NCBI RefSeq assembly: GCF_914767665.1
Contig: NC_059501.1
Location: 39,284,501-39,348,500, forward strand
Length of the DNA: 64,000 nt
Origin: Harmonia axyridis
Lineage: Eukaryota; Arthropoda; Insecta; Coleoptera; Coccinellidae
Reading direction: 5' to 3'
Position 1 is the first letter of the stretch, and every line of letters starts with the position of its first letter. The position numbers were made by a program, and so were the translations under genes. Shown here piece after piece: positions 13,031 through 23,867 of this stretch. Below the pieces are notes generated by a model. That model was given only the letters and a program-made list of their open reading frames with translations. It did not search any database and had not been told where the DNA came from.

Positions 13031-13652
13031 AGTGTAATAATTTGTCTTTTATTGCAATTAGTTTTGAAGTTATAATAATTGTTTTTTTTTCAATGTGTAT
13101 ACGAATTTCTATAAGAAATGAAATCGCTTTTTTCTCTTTCCCAAAATATATAACATTATATGAAATTGCTCATAAAACTACAAAAATCAACAAAATTTTC
13201 AGTTTCACACAACAAATATACAAAGTGAATCTATGAGTCGCGTACTTCGATAATTCCTGAATGGACTTCACATATATCTCTCGACTTGACATTTCTGACC
13301 ACGTAAACTTTGTTAATATGTTCGTAATCTGGACAAAATCAGTACTTATGATTAGGTTCTAGTTTGCCAAATTAGACTTGTACTTATCGATCTTATGACC
13401 GATGAGTCTATTTTGCTCTTTTCGTTTAAGTGCGGATATAATTCATTTTTTACTCTCTGAGCTATTCTATGGACTTCTGATAGTAGGTGTAGTAAAAGAA
13501 ATCCATTATTATTCCAATGGATGCTTCAGTTTTCTGTATCCCAAATTTTTTAAGTCCGATCAGGTTCTACGAGAAGATCACATTTCGTACTACAAATACT
13601 TTTATGACAGTTTTGAGATTAGTCGACTCAGTTTAGTTTCCGCGCGTCAAAG
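13031..13652. other. AT-rich spacer
   Basis: No gene was recognised. The frame at 13402-13740 (+) ends inside the mariner N-terminal remnant that follows, so it is a chance frame. Confidence 0.35.
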
Positions 13653-14096
13653 ATGGACACTATCAAAGATAAAATACGCTTCATTTTACAGTTTTTCTTC
13701 AATGAAGGCGAAAATGCAAGCTAGGCAGCTGAATATGTAATCAGTGTATGGTCCTGATACTGTAGCAGCCAATTATCCGCAATTTTTGTTTCGTCGATTC
13801 CGTTCCGGTAATTTCGATGTCAAAGATGGCACAAAGGCCAATTGTCGAAAAAGTCGATAAAATCTTGGACATTGTCGAGCCCGACCGTCATGTGAGCAAG
13901 ATTGCCCAAGAGCTGAAGATTGCACAAAAAGCATTTTGGAACCATTTGCATAAGGCTGGTCTCAGAAAAGATCGATGTATGGGTACCACATGAGTTAACG
14001 CAAAAAATCTCATAGACTGAATTTCCATCTGCAAATCGCTGCTGAATTGCAACAAAATCGATCCATTTATAAAGTGGTTGGTGAAAAGAAATAGGT
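13653..14096 (+). pseudogene. Mariner (DD34D-type) transposase, N-terminal part only
   Basis: From the ATG at 13653 the + strand encodes MDTIKDKIRFILQFFFNEGE, followed (with an in-frame TAG and frame changes) by FRRFRSGNFDVKDG, then IVEKVDKILDIVEPDRHVSK, then FWNHLHKAGLRKD and DVWVPHELTQK. These are the two helix-turn-helix blocks and the linker motif (VWVPHEL) of mauritiana/cecropia-type mariner transposases. The homology stops about where the first catalytic GDEKW motif should occur (here GEKK then stop), so the whole catalytic domain is missing. At least one stop and three frameshifts show a long-dead copy. Confidence 0.8.
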
Positions 14097-14214
14097 TTTG
14101 AATAATTATTTTATCATTTTTATCAGTTTCTACAGTTTTAAGCGAAAATATCAGTATCTGAAACTCAATGTTCCAAGAGCTTAGCAAGTTTAGAAATCTA
14201 ATACTAGTTTAATT

Positions 14215-14280
14215 TTGCTCTAATTCTGTGGTTATTCCATTCATTCTTCCACATCTTGTAGAACAAAATCGTGCGAGAAT
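14215..14280. repeat. 66-bp dispersed repeat, copy 1
   Basis: CTCTAATTCTGTGGTTATTC and the following AACAAAATCGT(G/A)CG(A/G) segment recur almost unchanged at 31561-31626, in the same orientation. The minus strand is open across both copies and reads ILFYK(M/V)W(K/Q)NE-NNHRIR, so it may be a fragment of a repeat-encoded protein. The parent element is not recognised. Confidence 0.5.
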
Positions 14281-14489
14281 ATATCAGAAACGCACAGTTT
14301 TCATGGTTATATTTTATTATTCTATGTTGGTTCTCTGAACTTTCCGCCACGGCTTTATCTGTCAATTCATCAATTTGCCTTAAAGAAATCAGTTCTGCCA
14401 ACCAACATTTTTCAATACAAAAATCACTAAATTATATTTATGGAAATATTTCATTAATTTCAATGAAAATGCAATGAATTAGAGAAAAT

Positions 14490-14632
14490 AATGTATAATA
14501 CTCGTACAGAAGGCTCATTCTACCACTCGTTCATTCCAAAACTCGCCACTTCGTGGCTCGTTTTTGAATTTTGAACTCGTGGAAGAATATCAATGCCTTC
14601 TGCACTTGTATTATAAATAACTATTCCATCAT
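14490..14632. repeat. Small hairpin element with CTCG/CGTGGC core
   Basis: The segment is an imperfect palindrome. It starts TATAATACTCGTACAGAAGGC, ends GCCTTCTGCACTTGTATTATA, and its centre is ACTCGCCACTTCGTGGCTCGT. An inverted copy with the same core and the same CAGAAG-type shoulders lies at 49538-49650. Size, symmetry and dispersal suggest a miniature inverted-repeat element. No coding potential. Confidence 0.6.
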
Positions 14633-15039
14633 CTTAGCAAGTTGAGAAATCTAATACTAGTATAATTTTTCCATCATTATATTTTTCCGCGAGGAAAATA
14701 TAAAAGGTGGGCGAAGACGAAGTCATAAATAATTTGACGTTTAGGTAATTTGTCATTCATATTATAGAGGCTGACACAGCAGGATTTTAACTGTCAATTA
14801 TAAAGCGCTTCATTATAACATTACAATATTACAAGGGTGACTAGAATTCAGGATGCCTAAATTTGACATCGTCTTGTCATATTTTTGTGGGATAAGAGTA
14901 TTATGTTAGCATCAATTCAAGAAATATTTCAATATTATTAACCCAGTTCAATTGATCTGAATTATATTGTATTGTTTCTGAATAACTGAACACTACAAAA
15001 GATGGTTTACTATCACCTCAATTATCTGACATACCATCT
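14633..15039. other. AT-rich spacer
   Basis: Nothing coding was recognised. A short block just after the hairpin (TTAGCAAGTT-GAGAAATCTAATACTAGT, about 14635-14663) repeats a block just before it (about 14179-14208), so the flanks of this area contain a local direct duplication. Confidence 0.4.
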
Positions 15040-15603
15040 GACCTACAAAAACAATCTACAATAAAAAATAATCCAAAATGTTGTATTTTTTGAGAGTCTG
15101 ATAATATTATTTTATTTTTGAAATGTTCAATTGAGTACCATTTCAAAGCGTCATAATGAACTACTCCAATTTTTGTACTTTCATGTAACATACTAATGGA
15201 AAAATTTATTTTTGTAGATAGTGTTTGCTTTGTACTCGATTATCTCGAAAACGATACATTCTATGAAACAATTCAAAGAAACTTTTTTTAGTCAAACTGT
15301 TGATTTCAGGAATAAAAAATTGTTCTCAAAAAAATACAAATAAGACTTTCAGTAGGAAAAGGATCATCACATCTCTACACCTACGCCAATTAAAACCTAA
15401 ACACCTAACTCCAAAAAATTAAAACATTGAATGTAGTAATATACTAGAGTTATAATTAAAAAACTAATTTTTTTTTTCATACTTCAACACACTGTATTTC
15501 TAAAACTAAGCTTATTAGGATATACGTTTATATGAACTTTTGTCATGAAAAAAGTTCTTCTATCTAACGTCAAAGTTGATGAACTGAAATCTGGACCACC
15601 CTG
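15040..15603. repeat. Dispersed repeat, copy 2 (ends in CACCCTG)
   Basis: Diverged direct copy of 7500-8247, with the same ordered landmarks and the same right end CTGAAATCTGGACCACCCTG. It lacks the internal tandem duplication seen in copy 1. It is most likely one arm of a decayed DNA transposon; no inverted partner was found nearby. Confidence 0.6.
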
Positions 15604-15972
15604 TGTTATTCAACGATAAATATCAGAACAGAATACTCATCGATGTTTCAATCCCAAATAACAAAAACATGCGTAAAAAGCAAGTAAAGTATTTGCGTTT
15701 TGGTATTTCGCCTCCTGCCATATTGTGATCATTTCCATAGTAACATTCTTGGACGTTCGAAAAATCAAGCTTAGTGAAATGTCATTGAATTATCAAAATG
15801 CAGTGCATTGGTGATAGTTATTGAAATTATTCGTTATATAATCGTAATTTATTTTTTATTTATACTTAGATCTTACAATACATCGAAAATTCCCAGAAAA
15901 TTAACATTTTTAAACATTCATCAGAAAGTTATGAAAAATAAATAAGTATCATTAGGAATGTTGATATGTATG
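15604..15972. other. AT-rich spacer before the long-TIR element
   Basis: No gene or element was recognised. The last two bases before the element are TG, where the other side has TA; TG is read as a mutated TA target site. Confidence 0.4.
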
Positions 15973-16883
15973 CAGGGTCTTTCACGAGGAACCTCACCCA
16001 TATTTATACGGGAAACTAATGAACGTATTTTCATGAAATTCAGCACTTATAAGTATTTCACGATGCTGATGAAATCTAAAATATTTTCAAGGCATGAGCA
16101 CCTCCGGTTTTTCCGGAAATGACGTCAACTTCCGTTTTTCAAATTAGAACACCATTTTTTTATTGCAGAAATAGATTCCTTAGAAAATTTCAAATTATTT
16201 TGATGTAACGTTTTTCAGTTTTGGTTGGAAAATTCTCTCTGAGCGGGAAAATTCGAAAAAAAATCGAAAATAGAGCTCCGCTGAAACAAGAATAACTTCG
16301 AGGTTTTTGGATGGAAAATTTTCATTTTTGGGATTTTTCAAGATGTAAGATTGATGTATCCACTTTAAAAATCGAAATCGCGATTCATGATACAGGGGGT
16401 GAAAAAATCGCTTTCAAAGTTAGGGATGACAAAATCGTGAAAAATCAATTTTTTCAAATTAGAACCCCATTTTTTTATGGCAGATATTGAATCTTCGTTA
16501 AAAAATAATGTGAGTGTATGCATTACACCCTTGCCCTAAAGTGGATATTTTCTGAGTTATTCACAAAAAACTGTTTTTCGTCTCGAATTTTCAGCTATTT
16601 CTTTTCCCTTCACGCCAAAAAGATGAAATTTTCAGGAACTGTTACTCAAACCATGTTTTAGATTTTACTACCTTAATATGCAAGAGAAAAAAGTTACAGG
16701 TTGTTCCTAAATAGATGGCGAATTTTGATTCGAATTTGTATCGGAAACCTCTTTATTTCAACTAATCGGCCATCGGTTTTCTCTCCTGTGATAAATGAAT
16801 AAATCCTTATGAACTATATGCAAAAACTTACCATGTTTTACATCCTTTTTTTTCAATGATAGATATCATTAATTACATCTGCC
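15973..16883. repeat. Left 911-bp terminal inverted repeat
   Basis: Pairs with 18334-19244. It begins CAGGGTC at the outer end and finishes at the inner end with AATTACATCTGCC, just before the transposase gene region. A stretch at about 16532-16660 also pairs with the older right-arm remnant at 18207-18336. Confidence 0.92.
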
Positions 16884-16963
16884 AAATTCCTCTTTATTCA
16901 GTAGCATTTTGTGTTTACTATTGATTTGGTGATAATTCGTATTAAGTTATAAAATCGATCACT

Positions 16964-18135
16964 ATACCTAATTTTACCAATGAAGATTATTTAAATCTCA
17001 TTCTACTTCATGGAGAATGTAATAAAGTTGTAGATAGAACGATTCGACTGTTCATTGAGAGGTTTCCTGACCGACCCAGACCAACGAGAGATACCATTAA
17101 CAGAACCATGACAAACTTGAGAAATGTCGGATCTTTCGTTAAGAAAACTATACACAGAGAAAAAAGTGTAGTAGAAGATGAGAACAACGAAATTACAGTT
17201 CTTGCATATTTTCGTGTGAATCCTCAAAATTCTCTCAAAGATGCCGAGATTGATCTGGGATTATCTCAATCGAGTGTTTGGAGAATATTAGAAAAACATA
17301 AAATGCACCCATATAAATTCAATAGGGTACAACATTTGAAGGAAACTGATTTCGTCAGGAGAACAGAGTTTTGCGAAGCTATGATGATTCGATTTCAAGA
17401 GAATGAAAACTTTTTGGACTGTATAATTTGGACAGATGAATCTAAATTCAGAAAGAATGGTTCTTTCAATAGGCATAACAGTCATTATTGGGATGAAGAG
17501 AACAACCACCACTTCAGACAATGGAACATTCAAGAGACCTGGAGTTTCAATGTTTTTTGCCCCATCAAAAATAATGCAATTCTCGATGTTCACATTTATG
17601 ATGGGACTTTAACTGGTAAGATAGAACACTACACATGTTTGCATTATTTAAAGAATGTTCTCCCTTAGGAGATAGATATTCTGACATATTGACTCAAATA
17701 ATTGAGCCGCTAGTACAGAACCATAATGACTTATGGTATCAACAAGATGGCGCGCCTCCACACAATTCACTCAATGTGTCAAATATCCTCTACAGGCTAT
17801 TTGAAGATCGATAGTTGGCGAACAATGGTCCACATCTTTGGCCACCACGTTCTCCCGATTTAACTCCTTCAGACTATTATGTTTGGGGTAGGATAAAAAA
17901 TATTGTCTACTCAACTCCCCTGACTGATAAAGAGGACTGCATAGAACGAGTCAGAAATGCGTTCAGGTTTGTTTAGATTTTTAGATTTATAGTTTTGAAA
18001 CTCAATTTGGTTTTTAAACACTTTTGCAGATCTCTTCCTCCCGATGAAATAAGAAGAGCAACGCACGAAGCATTCCTGAGACGTATAAATAAATGTCTAG
18101 AAATTAAAGGTCAAAACTTTGAGCATCTTCTCTAG
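16964..18135 (+). pseudogene. Mariner-like transposase with one intron, inactivated
   Basis: Homology begins in frame at 16964 (ATA where a start ATG is expected) with PNFTNEDYLNLILLHGECNK and RFPDRPRPTRDTINRT, the N-terminal helix-turn-helix region typical of this insect mariner-related family. A second helix-turn-helix follows (LSQSSVWRILEKHKMHPYKF). The catalytic region has IWTDESKFRKNG (first D), WYQQDGAPPH (second D) and WPPRSPDLTPSDYYVWG (third D), with 36 residues between the second and third aspartates. A 63-bp intron, 17967-18029 (GT...TTTTGCAG), joins NAFR to SLPPDEIRRA in frame, and the protein ends INKCLEIKGQNFEHLL at the stop 18133-18135. Defects: lost start codon, a -1 frameshift near 17665, and TAG at 17812-17814 where the family usually has Trp. 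So the gene is dead, although the intron boundaries remain perfect. Confidence 0.85.
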
Positions 18136-18206
18136 TTATAAATGCGAGAGTTTGCCATGGTTCTCCTAATAGTAACTTGAAGTCGGTTTCAAGAAGGGGT
18201 GAAAAA

Positions 18207-18333
18207 TCTACAGCATGGTTCAAATAACAGTTCCTGAAAATTTCATCTTTTTGGCGTGAAGGGAAAAGAAATAGCTGAAAATTCAAGACGAAAAACAGTT
18301 TTTTGTGAATAACTCAGAAAATATTCACTTTAG
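18207..18333. repeat. Remnant of the older right terminal repeat
   Basis: The block from CATGGTT-AAATAACAGTTCCTG to TTCACTTTAGGG repeats, in direct orientation and with visible substitutions (for example CAAGACG against CGAGACG, and ATATTCAC against ATATCCAC), part of the right arm at about 18558-18685. It ends exactly at the GGC where the inverted copy of the left arm begins. Confidence 0.8.
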
Positions 18334-19244
18334 GGCAGATGTAATTAATGATATCTATCATTGAAAAAAAAGGATGTAAAACATGGTAAGTTTTTGCATA
18401 TAGTTCATAAGGATTTATTCATTTATCACAGGAGAGAAAACCGATGGCCGATTAGTTGAAATAAAGAGGTTTCCGATACAAATTCGAATCAAAATTCGCC
18501 ATCTATTTAGGAACAACCTGTAACTTTTTTCTCTTGCATATTAAGGTAGTAAAATCTAAAACATGGTTTGAGTAACAGTTCCTGAAAATTTCATCTTTTT
18601 GGCGTGAAGGGAAAAGAAATAGCTGAAAATTCGAGACGAAAAACAGTTTTTTGTGAATAACTCAGAAAATATCCACTTTAGGGCAAGGGTGTAATGCATA
18701 CACTCACATTATTTTTTAACGAAGATTCAATATCTGCCATAAAAAAATGGGGTTCTAATTTGAAAAAATTGATTTTTCACGATTTTGTCATCCCTAACTT
18801 TGAAAGCGATTTTTTCACCCCCTGTATCATGAATCGCGATTTCGATTTTTAAAGTGGATACATCAATCTTACATCTTGAAAAATCCCAAAAATGAAAATT
18901 TTCCATCCAAAAACCTCGAAGTTATTCTTGTTTCAGCGGAGCTCTATTTTCGATTTTTTTTCGAATTTTCCCGCTCAGAGAGAATTTTCCAACCAAAACT
19001 GAAAAACGTTACATCAAAATAATTTGAAATTTTCTAAGGAATCTATTTCTGCAATAAAAAAATGGTGTTCTAATTTGAAAAACGGAAGTTGACGTCATTT
19101 CCGGAAAAACCGGAGGTGCTCATGCCTTGAAAATATTTTAGATTTCATCAGCATCGTAAAATACTTATAAGTGCTGAATTTCATGAAAATACGTTCAGTA
19201 GTTTCCCGTATAAATATGGGTGAGGTTCCTCGTGAAAGACCCTG
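18334..19244. repeat. Right 911-bp terminal inverted repeat
   Basis: Reverse complement of 15973-16883 with the same length. Its inner end starts GGCAGATGTAATTAATG and its outer end is GAAAGACCCTG followed by the TA target dinucleotide. Confidence 0.92.
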
Positions 19245-19411
19245 TATAGATCTAAGATTCTTTTGGGAAGAAACACTGCGACAGGAAATATAAAAAATAA
19301 GAGTTTCTAAAAAACACATTCAATAAAAACAACCTTAAAACTTCTTGAGTTAAGTTCATAAAGCTATACCTCATGGAGTAAATTTTACAAAAATTTTTTA
19401 TCACTACATAT

Positions 19412-19597
19412 TTAAAGTTCATCTTTCCTTGGTGTACCATCATCTTCAGTCTCTTCTTCAACAGGTTCTTCTATGCTAGCACCATCCTTACCACCCGATT
19501 CAACAAACTTGACTAGACCTTCAAATGTTCTTGGTCCATTGTATTCAATAATTTTGTTTGATTCTTTAGCATAAAGTTTCAAGGTGGGTAATGAATA
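19412..19597 (-). CDS. Protein disulfide isomerase, C-terminal fragment with KDEL tail
   Basis: The minus strand reads YSLPTLKLYAKESNKIIEYN, GPRTFEGLVKFVESGG, an acidic stretch EEPVEEETEDDG and finally TPRKDEL, stop at 19412-19414. This is the end of the fourth thioredoxin-like domain (a') of protein disulfide isomerase, the acidic C-terminal extension and the ER-retrieval signal. PDI forms and rearranges disulfides of secretory proteins in the ER lumen. Only about 60 of the usual roughly 490 residues are here; the CGHC active site and upstream domains were not seen in the next kilobase. The frame is open and shows no damage, so it may be the true last exon (a possible acceptor is the AG just before TGGTATTC on the minus strand). 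It could equally be a young truncated retrocopy. I cannot decide from sequence alone. Confidence 0.7.
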   Translation of the reverse strand, partial: YSLPTLKLYAKESNKIIEYNGPRTFEGLVKFVESGGKDGASIEEPVEEETEDDGTPRKDEL

Positions 19598-19720
19598 CCA
19601 CTCGAGCATAGAGAATATATTTCGATTATACGATATTAGCGAAACACCACTCGAGCTGCGCTCTCGTGATGTTTTGGGAACTACGTCTCGTGAATCGGTG
19701 TATAATCGAATATTGTCGAT
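19598..19720. repeat. Hairpin with CTCG-rich centre next to the PDI fragment
   Basis: TATTTCGATTATACGAT at about 19618 pairs with GTATAATCGAATATT at about 19701, enclosing CACCACTCGAGCTGCGCTCTCGTG. The stretch ACCACTCGAGC occurs twice, once at the edge of the PDI coding segment (19590-19600) and once inside the hairpin. The pattern resembles the hairpins at 14490 and 49538 and may mark an insertion that interrupts the PDI sequence. Confidence 0.45.
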
Positions 19721-22700
19721 ACTCTTGTGATATTTTCACTGACTGTACCACGTCGTCAAGGGTAGATCCACTTATCAATATGCCGTAACTATAGGAAATT
19801 CACGTATTCTATTGGTTCATTAAAACATGGGTTATATAATCACTGATATTTTTCCAGGAAAAAGAGTCTCTGAAAATGTATTCTATCGGGCTAGCCGATT
19901 CGGCGCTCGGATTCGGCTGAATCGGGGACACTTTTTCTACGGATGCCGATGAACATCGGAAACGCCAACGGTATCGCGACATGTCGAAGAGCTGCGGCAA
20001 CAACCCTTCGCCAGGGGTGTATACATTCCTCTACCCGCTTTCTTGGAAGCAGTCGTAAATTCTGGTTGACAAATCGTCTGTCGAATCAGTGCGAGGAACA
20101 GATACATTCGACTAATGCATGTTTACGTGTGATGCGTGCTCCGTTTCAGGGAGTGTTTGCGCGTTCAATGGGGTGATCATTTCCTGGATCTGTTTACAAC
20201 GAAACAAATGTGTCTTCCCGCTATTTCGGGCGAATATTTCATCGGGAAACTTACGCTAGATGTATTTTCACTGAGGTTCCTGCCAGTCCGAACACAATCC
20301 AAATGGGTCTCATCACTTTTTCTCTTTCACTCGAAGTAACGACAAATTGCACTTCAGAATTACAAACGCTATTCGAAAATAATCGGAACGATCTGAATTT
20401 GAAACGTTAAATAAAATCAAGGAATAACAACACCACATAATAGAGTCCAGTGTATAAGATTGAAGCACCTATTTGAAAAAAGTAAAAATATAATTGTTTT
20501 CAAGTGTTTATATTGATTTGATATTATCTGAAATACTAAGGTGTTGAACGAAGACTTGTCTGGACTGATAGCTTCTTTGCAATCAATCAAATTCTAGTGG
20601 AAAACAATGATATATTGACGAACTCAATCAAAACAGAGAGGAGAATCCAAAAACAGGTTATAAAAGTGTAAACAAAAAAACCAGCAAGTAAATAATTATC
20701 CCTTTATTTCTTGGATCAAATTTACAATTATGCGGTAAGAGTGCCGTCGTACATTTAATTCACATAATGAAATTACAATGAAACATATATCCAAAGATGA
20801 AAATAAACCTCAATTTCCTCAATTATTTGTGAAGTCTGCACACTTCACAATTTACACAATGCACTTACACAAATAAGGAGACATTTTGGAGGAAGAGGTT
20901 AACTACAGACATCCGAGGTAGGGAAAGACCGGGCAACATGAATATGTTGTGGAAAAGGCTAAAAACACACAATTTCTATTCAACATGGAAAATAAAAGTA
21001 AAACTCTAAAACTTAAACAACTAAATTAATTTGTGATTACAAAACCCCCTGAGCAAAACGGATACATCAACAGGGTAAAAAGGATAGGTACAGCAATTGA
21101 TGTTTAACTTCAAACTCATCACATTAGTAGCTGCATACCCATAGATAAGAAGTTCGGTTCTCGTATGGAATTGTTGCATTGCTTGCACTCTATCTAATCT
21201 TCAGTATAAGCGTTTATATGTAAACACCATCTGAAACAAAATAATAGTGACGTATTTAGTGTAATGCTGATAATAACACTAATTACTCACATACTTCTAT
21301 ACCTATATGCTGATGGATTCAATTAAATGTGTTTAATTTCGATAAAAAAATATTATCGAACTAACCGAGCTAAAAGGATAGCTATCCTTCTTGCCCGAAG
21401 CAATAATATTCAGAAGTTGGCTACCTTACTGCAAAATTTCAACCGATGAATGAAAAGTTACAAACACAAATTGAAAATTCGTAACAGAAAACCACAAAAC
21501 TATAATTGCATGTGTCTATTGCTTTGGAGCAGATGTTATGGCCAGGTTTAGTTGCTAGCTTTAGTGACAAGCTCGTCCAGAAGCACCATCTGATGTAGTT
21601 TTTTAAAAAAATCGGGTATTCGTCTTACCCACACTATGCATCTTGCCCGGACTTTTCCAACGCAGAAAAGTCAAATTCAACATCAGAACTACCAGCAACA
21701 ATTGTCAATAAACGATAGGAATAGGATGGAGAATTGGGTGGAGATAACGAGGGAGATACTCGCAGTCATGACACAAACTGTCACAATAACAGAAATAAAC
21801 TTAACATACGTGTTCAATATTACAGCCTGAGGAGATTACAGATTAGGTCCAATTTTATCATAATGCTTTGTCTGTAAGCTGGAGATCGCTGTCACTTAGT
21901 CATTTCAATAGTATATTCTAAAACAAGTTGCTTAATGGGCTCCTATTCCAACACGAATTCGAAATTGGCATGAGTGTTGGAATTGCCTTTTGCAACGAGT
22001 ATTAGACGATATTTTCTTTATTTCAGTCAAGTTTTGTCAAATATTGTCGAAATTCAATGAAAAATTCAGATAATATATGCTAGTGTTGTTATACATATTG
22101 TCTCTTGGCAGTTGGTGTGACTGTTACGGAAATTGACAGATTACGCAATTTGAATTTGAATCGTACGTTTCGAATTTTGAAATAATTTATAATTAGGCAT
22201 TAATAAAGATGATGCTAATGAGAATATCCGTAAACACGATAACTCTTGGACCTAAATCGGAATAAATTATACAGTTCTGTAGCATCCAAGACATTATCGT
22301 ATGAATGCAAAAGAGCACAAAAGGTCCCGACTTCACTCAAGAGCTTTTCTCTCATTTTTATTACATGAAAATTTGATAAAATCTGAATATTTCTCACTGC
22401 AATTTGAATAAATAATCGAAGAAGCATATCTAAACTCCTTTTCATTTCACAAACTTAACACAAAAGTGTTAAGCTATGAACAGACACAGACAATTAGGTT
22501 AATGCGTTGAAGCAAACAATGCACCTCGAATGCGTCAACATCATAGTGAAGGGGATGGTCGCTTCGATTGACGGAATGAACAGTCCTTGTAGGTGAAGCC
22601 AAACGGTAATGTTATCTTCCATTAGTGTGTTGATAATAGTTGTTCCGTCTAATCTTATTTATCCTGGATTCCGTCCCTGGCTCGTCTGCTGTATCATTAG

Positions 22701-23628
22701 AGAACCGACACCCGGTTCCTGGTGTCAAATGTACCGGTATATAATATATCGAAAGAGCATTATTGGCTAATTGGACGTGAATGCGACTTCCGTATCAGTG
22801 CTTCCGAAGAGTACAAACAAATATCGAATGTCAGAACCGAGTTTTGTAAATTCGTGTTAATTCATTTGTCAGGAACAAACAGCGAAAGCAGGGATGTGAA
22901 TTGAGGAGCTTTTGAGCGATCGTTCGTTAAAGCGCCAATTGCATCCTTGAAGACTAAATATATACCCATATAGAGATACGTGGAAAAATGAAGTTTGTGA
23001 TAGATAAGATCGGTGAATATTTCAGAGTTGGAAATTCCCCTTTATGAAACTTATAATGCTCGAAATTTCATATTTCAGTATTTAATTCAAAAGTGGAGTT
23101 TTAATAACATATTATGACGTATTAATGCATCATGAAAAATTCTTGTATCTATGAATGAGTACTCGAAAGTTTTTGACATTCAATCAAGATTTTCTTGATT
23201 TTTTCATGTATATTTTGCGATAAACTAGGAAGCATCAAACTATTATACAGAAACTGCAATTTTTAAGCCCTCCAGGCCTTGGTTTGTATCATTCATAAAT
23301 CTTGCTCTAGAAACTCGAAAAGCATGGAATAAGAGATATACCACTCAAATCATATGTGAGTTATTTCTTCAGTGACTGAAAACAAGTTGTAATTTTGAAT
23401 GATTAAAATAGGTGCAACATATATTCTCAGTTGTCATGGTGTATCGTAGGGTGTTTTATTATTCTATTATAAATGTCTCATACAACTAATGTAATGGTTG
23501 TTGTAACTTAGAATTCTTTGTATTTTGCTATAATGTACTGTCAAGGATTTGGTTAATGAAATCATATTCTATTCTATTACTCCCCATTCTATCATATTGC
23601 ATTTCGTGCGTTGCCGTCCCTTCTCATC
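19721..23628. other. Long non-coding stretch
   Basis: Nothing could be assigned. The part 19840-20330 is less AT-rich than its neighbours and has overlapping open frames on both strands (19809-20410), but none contains a recognised domain or credible exon borders. The region 20690-21840 is ordinary AT-rich sequence. No further PDI exon (no CGHC thioredoxin motif on the minus strand) was found here by eye. Confidence 0.35.
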
Positions 23629-23861
23629 CTATTCTATTCTATTATATTCTATTTTATTCTATTCTATTCTTTTCTATTCTATTCTATTCTATTCTATTCT
23701 ATTCTATTCTATTCTATTCTATTCTATTCTATTCTATTCTATTCTATTCTATTCTATTCTATTCTATTCTATTCTATTCTATTCTATTCTATTCTATTCT
23801 ATTCTATTCTATTCTATTCTATCCTATTCTTTTCTATTATATTCTATCCATTCTATTCTAT
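23629..23861. repeat. ATTCT pentanucleotide satellite
   Basis: About 230 bp of (ATTCT)n, interrupted near both ends and perfect from about 23672 to 23820 (about 30 units). Because the unit is five bases long and contains no stop when read in any + frame, it creates three long overlapping open frames of the repeating type FYSIL. These are artefacts of the repeat. Confidence 0.97.
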
Positions 23862-23867
23862 CTAACA

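Larger units (their letters stand above)
15973..19244. mobile_element. Mariner-superfamily element with 911-bp terminal inverted repeats
   Basis: The left arm (15973-16883) and right arm (18334-19244) are reverse complements of equal length, beginning CAGGGTCTTTCACGAGG at both outer ends. I noticed only about two substitutions by eye and no indel. The right flank is TA and the left TG, consistent with a decayed TA duplication of the IS630/Tc1/mariner superfamily. Between the arms lies a broken transposase gene (16964-18135). The region 18207-18333 is an additional, more diverged partial copy of right-arm sequence (matching about 18558-18685), read as the remnant of the original right arm. The whole insertion sits just downstream, on the minus strand, of the PDI fragment. 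Confidence 0.9.

Noticed and set aside
13402..13740. 112-codon open frame (+)
   Set aside because: Its second half runs through the mariner N-terminal remnant in the wrong frame, and the first half has no recognisable domain.
17288..17593. 101-codon minus-strand frame
   Set aside because: Antisense shadow of the mariner-like transposase coding strand.
19809..20410. Cluster of frames of 64-77 codons in a GC-richer stretch above the PDI fragment
   Set aside because: Considered as upstream PDI exons, but no thioredoxin motif (WCGHC) or other PDI sequence is present.
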